Origin: Thalassobacillus sp. CUG 92003
GTDB taxonomy: Bacteria; Bacillota; Bacilli; Bacillales; Halobacillaceae
Assembly (NCBI RefSeq): GCF_013618635.1
Contig: NZ_JABLSJ010000008.1
Location: 62,001 to 126,000 of the forward strand
Reading direction: 5' to 3'
DNA: 64,000 nucleotides
This document shows, in pieces, positions 59,563 through 64,000 of the stretch. Below the pieces are notes generated by a model. It was not told the origin of the DNA, searched no databases, and saw only the letters and a list, made by a program, of their open reading frames with translations. The position numbers and the translations under genes are program-made. Position 1 is the stretch's first letter, and every line of letters starts with the position of its first letter.

Positions 59563-60804
59563 TTAATTATCCTCGTCAATCATCGTAAGCTGCCGCGTCT
59601 TCTCAGCTACTTCCTCAGGGTCCACATGATGGCGAGCCACACCCGATTCCATGGCTGCTTTAGCTACGCTAGCAGCTACTGCAGGCGCAACCCTTTTATC
59701 AAAAGGAGCAGGTATGACATAGTCTTCATTCAGTTCATCTGGCCCAACCAGGGAAGCAATAGCCTCTGCAGCAGCGATTTTCATCTTCTCATTGATTCGT
59801 GTCGCTCTGACATCCAACGCTCCTCGAAATATACCCGGGAAAGCAAGTACATTGTTAACCTGGTTCGGGAAGTCGGAACGTCCTGTCCCAATGACACGCG
59901 CGCCGGATGCTTTAGCATCTGCAGGCATTATTTCTGGTTCAGGGTTAGCCATGGCAAATATGATCGGATCATCATTCATGCTCTCTACCATCTCTTTAGA
60001 TAGCAGCCCTCCTACAGAAACGCCTACAAACACATCCGAATCCTTCATAATTTCTTCTAGGCTTCCTTCTTGTTTATCTTTGTTCGTTATTTTAGCTATC
60101 TCATCTTTTACAGGGTTCATTCCATAACTGCGCCCTTCAAAGATCGCTCCTTTAGAATCGCACATGATAATGTCGCGGACACCGAAATGATAAAGAAGCT
60201 TGATAATCGCAATTCCAGCTGCTCCTGCGCCATTGGCTACTACTTTTATATCAGAAAATGATTTACCTACGATTTTAAGGGCGTTCATCAAACCGGCAAC
60301 GGTAACAATGGCCGTACCATGCTGGTCATCATGAAATATGGGTATGTTCGTTTCTTTTTTTAACTGCTCTTCGATAATAAAGCAATTAGGTGCTGCAATA
60401 TCTTCAAGATTAACACCGCCAAATGTCGGTTCCATTAATTTGACTGTTTGGACAATCTTCTCTACCTCATACGTATCAAGGCAAATAGGGAAAGCATCTA
60501 CTCCAGCAAAAGCTTTAAAAAGTGCAGCTTTTCCTTCCATAACCGGAAGTGACGCCTCAGGACCTATGTTGCCCAGCCCTAAAACAGCTGAACCGTCACT
60601 TACAACGGCTACCATGTTCCCTTTCATTGTGTAGTCATAAACAGTATCTTTATGGTCATATATCTCTTTACACGGTTCAGCTACACCAGGAGAATAGGCT
60701 AAACTAAGATCTTTTGCATTCTTGATTGGAACTTTAGAGTGCGTTGCCAGTTTACCTTTATTTACCCGATGCATGTGCAATGCTTCATCTCGTAGATTTG
60801 ACAA
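59563..60804 (-). CDS. ytsJ: NADP-dependent malic enzyme YtsJ
   Basis: A 413-residue enzyme that converts malate to pyruvate and CO2 with NADPH formation. It shows SLAYSPGVAEPC, MKGNMVAVVSDGSAVLGLG, the metal site VFHDDQHGTAI-type (IPIFHDDQHGTAIV) and the NADP Rossmann segment VVANGAGAAGIAIIKLL. The start is a TTG at 60804, ten bases after AAAGGAG, giving SNLRDEALHMH as in B. subtilis. The frame upstream to 60831 overlaps the ribosome site. NADPH could feed the accDA-driven lipid synthesis encoded next to it. Confidence 0.94.
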   Translation of the reverse strand: MSNLRDEALHMHRVNKGKLATHSKVPIKNAKDLSLAYSPGVAEPCKEIYDHKDTVYDYTMKGNMVAVVSDGSAVLGLGNIGPEASLPVMEGKAALFKAFAGVDAFPICLDTYEVEKIVQTVKLMEPTFGGVNLEDIAAPNCFIIEEQLKKETNIPIFHDDQHGTAIVTVAGLMNALKIVGKSFSDIKVVANGAGAAGIAIIKLLYHFGVRDIIMCDSKGAIFEGRSYGMNPVKDEIAKITNKDKQEGSLEEIMKDSDVFVGVSVGGLLSKEMVESMNDDPIIFAMANPEPEIMPADAKASGARVIGTGRSDFPNQVNNVLAFPGIFRGALDVRATRINEKMKIAAAEAIASLVGPDELNEDYVIPAPFDKRVAPAVAASVAKAAMESGVARHHVDPEEVAEKTRQLTMIDEDN

Positions 60805-60978
60805 GTATAACCCGCTCCTTTTATAGCTCAATATAATATACGTTTTAACGGCTTAGGTGGTCTGACCACCGTAACTTCTTAATTATAACAGATGCAAAAA
60901 TCGTGTAAAGAACATACCATCCAGACAAAATGCCGGACTTAGCAAACAAAAAGGCGGGGTAGAATGGGTGGATGTAAA

Positions 60979-63900
60979 TCACGCTTCAGTAGACACAGGC
61001 TTTATCGCAACTGACGCTTTCCCAAAATAATCATACAATGCTCGCAAACAATCGTTAGTCAATTCTAAATTAAATGATGCATCCAATTGATATGTCTTTC
61101 TCGTCTCTGCGTTAAACACGATAACAGGCGTATTCCCTGGGAAATAGGACGCGATTTGCTGCAGAGCTTGTCGGGCTTCCTGTTGATCCTGCTGATGGAT
61201 TCTTACAAAAACTCGTTTAGCAGCAGGAGGCTCACTTTTGACAGTTTCTTGGTAAGGCTGCAGTTCCGCGATCAGCCACTGCAGTTTATGGTTCCGTTTT
61301 TCTAATTTCCCTTTGAAGGTGACCATCATCTGCTCGGTCAGCCAGGGCTTCACTTTACGATGAATATCAGGGAACAAGACCCCTTCCATTTGGTGGGCTT
61401 CATCACTCAGTTTAATGAATGCCATGGGGTCACCGCGTTTTGTTCTGATTTCCTTAATTTCATCTACTACAGCACAAATATGAATCTGGCCAGTTAACGC
61501 AGATTGTTCAGCTTGTTTTAATGAGATGTAACCCTGTTGACGTAACTGCTCTCGGTGAATGCCCAGTGGATGATCAGATAGATATGTTCCAAGTACTTCT
61601 TTTTCCATGGCTAAATTTTTCAGAGTAGGAAATGCCTCTTGTTCGATGTATTCTGCTTCTAATTCCAAGCCACTTTCAAACCAGGACGTTTGACCGTCAA
61701 ATTCTTTGAATAACTCCCCTTGTTCCATGGCCTGGTCAATCGACGCCAATAAAGTAGCCCGATTCTTACGGGTTTCATCTAGTGCTCCGGCTAAAATCAA
61801 CGCTTCGATCACCTGCCGGCTTACTGTACGTGAAGGAACACGCAGACAAAAATCATGTAAGCTTTTAAATGGGCCATTGCTTCGTGCTTCGACAATATCT
61901 TTTGCAGCTTGATATCCTACTCCCTTAACCGCTATCAACCCCATACGGATCCTTCCCTGGTCTACTCGGAAATAGGGAACGCTGCTATTTATAGAGGGGT
62001 GCAAGACTTCTACACCGAGCCCCTTAGCCTCACGAATGTAGTTGGCTAATTTATCATGGTGACCTGTATGAGCATTCATAAGTTCTGCCAGGAAGAACGA
62101 AGGGTAATGAGCTTTCAAATAAGCCAATTGATAGGAAATGATACTGTAAGCCACAGCGTGACTTCGGTTAAAACCGTAGTTTGAAAATTTCACAATCCAT
62201 TCGAAAATTTCCGTGGCAACCGCTCTGTCATAACCTCGAGCCACGCATCCCTCGATAAATGCTGTTCGTTGTTCTTTCAACTCAGCATCTTTTTTCTTGC
62301 TGACGGCACGGCGCAAAATATCGGCTTGTCCTAATGTGAAACCTGCTATTTTTTCCGCCACTTGCATAATTTGTTCTTGATACACTAATACCCCGAACGT
62401 CTTTTCTAATAGAGGTGCGACATCGGGATGCGGATATTGAACCCTTTCAAGTCCGTGTTTACGATTGATATAAACCGAAATATATTCCATCGGGCCAGGG
62501 CGGTATAAGGCGTTCACCGCTACTACATCTTCAAAATGAGACGGCCGTAGACGCTGCAGGACACCTTTCATGCCACTTGATTCCAATTGGAATATGCCGT
62601 TTGTTTTCCCTTCTTTTAAAAGCTCATAAGTCAACGCATCGTCGAATGGAATATCTTTCACTGAGAAGCGTTGCTTTTGAGTGCGGTTCACCTGGTGTTC
62701 GATTCGCTCCATCAAGCTTAGATTGCGCAACCCTAAAAAATCCATTTTCAACAATCCGATTGATTCCAAATCCTCCATCGCGTATTGCGTCAAGGCAACA
62801 TCCTCGTGCCCGCTCGTTAAGGGGACATTCCGGACCAGGGGGACTTCACTGATGACAACGCCTGCAGCATGCGTCGACACATGCCGGGGCAGCCCTTCTA
62901 GTCCTGCAGCCACTTTGAACAACTTCTTCAATTTTGGTGATTGCTGAATGTATGAAACGAGTTCACTAGACTTGCGGACGGCCTCGCCTAATGATAATCC
63001 AGAGTTTGCCGGGATATGCTTAAGGATGAAAGCTGCTTCCGACTGTTGAACGTCCATGACTTTAAAAAGTTCGCGCAATAGACTGCGGGCAGCAAAGGTT
63101 CCGAATGTTATAATTTGGGCTACCTTATCACGTCCATATTTTTCTGCTACATACTGAATCATTTCATCTCTGCGATGGTCAGGGAAATCAATATCAATAT
63201 CTGGCATCGTCATGCGTTCAGGGTTAAGGAAACGTTCGAAAAGCAAATCATATTCCAGCGGATCAACTTCTGTAATGCCTAATAAAAAAGCTACAAATGA
63301 CCCTGCCGCCGATCCACGGCCAGGACCGACTTTTATGCCTTCTCGCTTGGCATACGCCACAAAGTCCCAAACAATTAAGAAATAATCACTGAATTGCATC
63401 GATGTAATAATATTAAGTTCGTATTCCATCCGATCAATAGCTTCCGAACTCGGTTCATCAAAAAGACGGTGTAATTGGTCCTGACATAACTGCCGCAAAT
63501 ACGTATCCGCTGTCATCTCCTCGTCCAACGGGTAAGAGGGGAGCAGGTGTGAATCAAACGAAAGATTTACGTGGCAACGCGAAGCAATATGATCGGCTGC
63601 CTCTAATACTTCTGGCCACCACTTAGCGTACGCGTCCTGCATCTCTTCAGGAGCAGGGTAATGATGATTCTGTAATTCAGCAGGCACACGTTCTTCTGCC
63701 CAAATGTCGCCTTCTCTCATAGCTTTTAAACATGTATAGGCTAACGCATCCGGCTTATTTTTATAACGAATATCTTGAACAGCGGTCACATTAACCTGAT
63801 AGTTCTCGACAAACTGGCGTAAAGCATGGGCTGCCCGTTGTTCTGATTCCTCCCCGTGATCCTGGACTCCAAGATAAAATTGTTCAGTGCCAAGCCGATT

Positions 63901-64000
63901 TTTCCAAGCCTCAACAGTCGCTGCCAAACCCTCCTCTTCACCTTCAACGATGGATCTAGCCCACTCCGTTTCTGTCACAGGCAAAATGCCAAGAACATCA
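60979..64000 (-). CDS. dnaE: DNA polymerase III subunit alpha DnaE (N-terminus outside window)
   Basis: The last 1006 residues of a C-family polymerase; about 100 N-terminal residues (start of the PHP domain) lie beyond the edge. The catalytic Asp residues are in MPDIDIDFPDHRRDEMI, and the palm carries KVGPGRGSAAGSFVAFLLG. The fingers (QEQIMQVAEKIAGF), a tandem helix-hairpin-helix (AVKGVGYQAAKDIVEARS) and an OB fold (IHICAVVDEIKEIRTKRGD) follow. It lacks the proofreading domain of PolC. In B. subtilis DnaE extends RNA primers on the lagging strand. Confidence 0.96.
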   Translation of the reverse strand, partial: DVLGILPVTETEWARSIVEGEEEGLAATVEAWKNRLGTEQFYLGVQDHGEESEQRAAHALRQFVENYQVNVTAVQDIRYKNKPDALAYTCLKAMREGDIWAEERVPAELQNHHYPAPEEMQDAYAKWWPEVLEAADHIASRCHVNLSFDSHLLPSYPLDEEMTADTYLRQLCQDQLHRLFDEPSSEAIDRMEYELNIITSMQFSDYFLIVWDFVAYAKREGIKVGPGRGSAAGSFVAFLLGITEVDPLEYDLLFERFLNPERMTMPDIDIDFPDHRRDEMIQYVAEKYGRDKVAQIITFGTFAARSLLRELFKVMDVQQSEAAFILKHIPANSGLSLGEAVRKSSELVSYIQQSPKLKKLFKVAAGLEGLPRHVSTHAAGVVISEVPLVRNVPLTSGHEDVALTQYAMEDLESIGLLKMDFLGLRNLSLMERIEHQVNRTQKQRFSVKDIPFDDALTYELLKEGKTNGIFQLESSGMKGVLQRLRPSHFEDVVAVNALYRPGPMEYISVYINRKHGLERVQYPHPDVAPLLEKTFGVLVYQEQIMQVAEKIAGFTLGQADILRRAVSKKKDAELKEQRTAFIEGCVARGYDRAVATEIFEWIVKFSNYGFNRSHAVAYSIISYQLAYLKAHYPSFFLAELMNAHTGHHDKLANYIREAKGLGVEVLHPSINSSVPYFRVDQGRIRMGLIAVKGVGYQAAKDIVEARSNGPFKSLHDFCLRVPSRTVSRQVIEALILAGALDETRKNRATLLASIDQAMEQGELFKEFDGQTSWFESGLELEAEYIEQEAFPTLKNLAMEKEVLGTYLSDHPLGIHREQLRQQGYISLKQAEQSALTGQIHICAVVDEIKEIRTKRGDPMAFIKLSDEAHQMEGVLFPDIHRKVKPWLTEQMMVTFKGKLEKRNHKLQWLIAELQPYQETVKSEPPAAKRVFVRIHQQDQQEARQALQQIASYFPGNTPVIVFNAETRKTYQLDASFNLELTNDCLRALYDYFGKASVAIKPVSTEA

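Noticed and set aside
59452-60003. Plus-strand frame opposite ytsJ (183 residues)
   Set aside because: It is antisense to conserved malic-enzyme sequence, with no ribosome site or family match.

Overview
The window is a chromosomal segment of a spore-forming Bacillaceae bacterium. About 55 genes lie almost all on the minus strand, in nearly the same order as the B. subtilis dnaE-to-sdhB region. Spore genes (sspI, ytaF, ytxC), the FadR fatty-acid regulon, PhoPR, T-box leaders and an L20-type leader all point the same way. A moderately halotolerant genus such as Halobacillus or Pontibacillus is plausible but cannot be proved from this sequence.

Layout, left to right. 1-5.2 kb: a truncated ComP-like sensor kinase, the thioesterase ysmA and the succinate dehydrogenase operon sdhCAB. 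5.2-13.6 kb: yslB, uvrC, trxA and the beta-oxidation cluster lcfA, fadR, fadB, etfB, etfA. A strong promoter with a perfect FadR operator sits in front of fadR. 13.6-20 kb: yshE, mutS2, polX, cvpA, zapA and rnhC. 20-27 kb: a 340-bp array of 21-bp repeats, then pheST behind a T-box, ysgA, sspI, an M42 peptidase and a dimeric dUTPase. 27-36 kb: ysdB behind a sigma-W promoter, a TVP38 protein, ysdA, infC-rpmI-rplT behind an L20-type leader, thrS behind a T-box, ytxC, dnaI, dnaB and nrdR. 36-46.5 kb: an unknown gene, speD, gapB, coaE, ytaF, mutM, polA and phoPR. 46.5-47.5 kb: a 1-kb gene-free block containing an element with long imperfect inverted arms. 47.5-64 kb: a MaoC-like gene, mdh, icd, citZ, ytvI, fxsA, pyk, pfkA, accA, accD, a GntR regulator, malic enzyme ytsJ and most of dnaE.

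The genes link central carbon flow (pfkA-pyk, citZ-icd-mdh, sdhCAB, gapB, ytsJ) with lipid turnover (accDA against lcfA-fadB-etfBA), replication and repair (dnaE, polA, dnaB, dnaI, mutM, uvrC, mutS2, polX, rnhC), translation (pheST, thrS, infC-rpmI-rplT) and phosphate signalling (phoPR).

Most of the window is conserved housekeeping DNA. The less ordinary content is the 21-bp repeat array, the inverted-arm element, the ComP-like kinase without comQX, a possible pseudoknotted speD leader and a 26-residue membrane-peptide ORF. Several genes also appear to use TTG or ATT starts.
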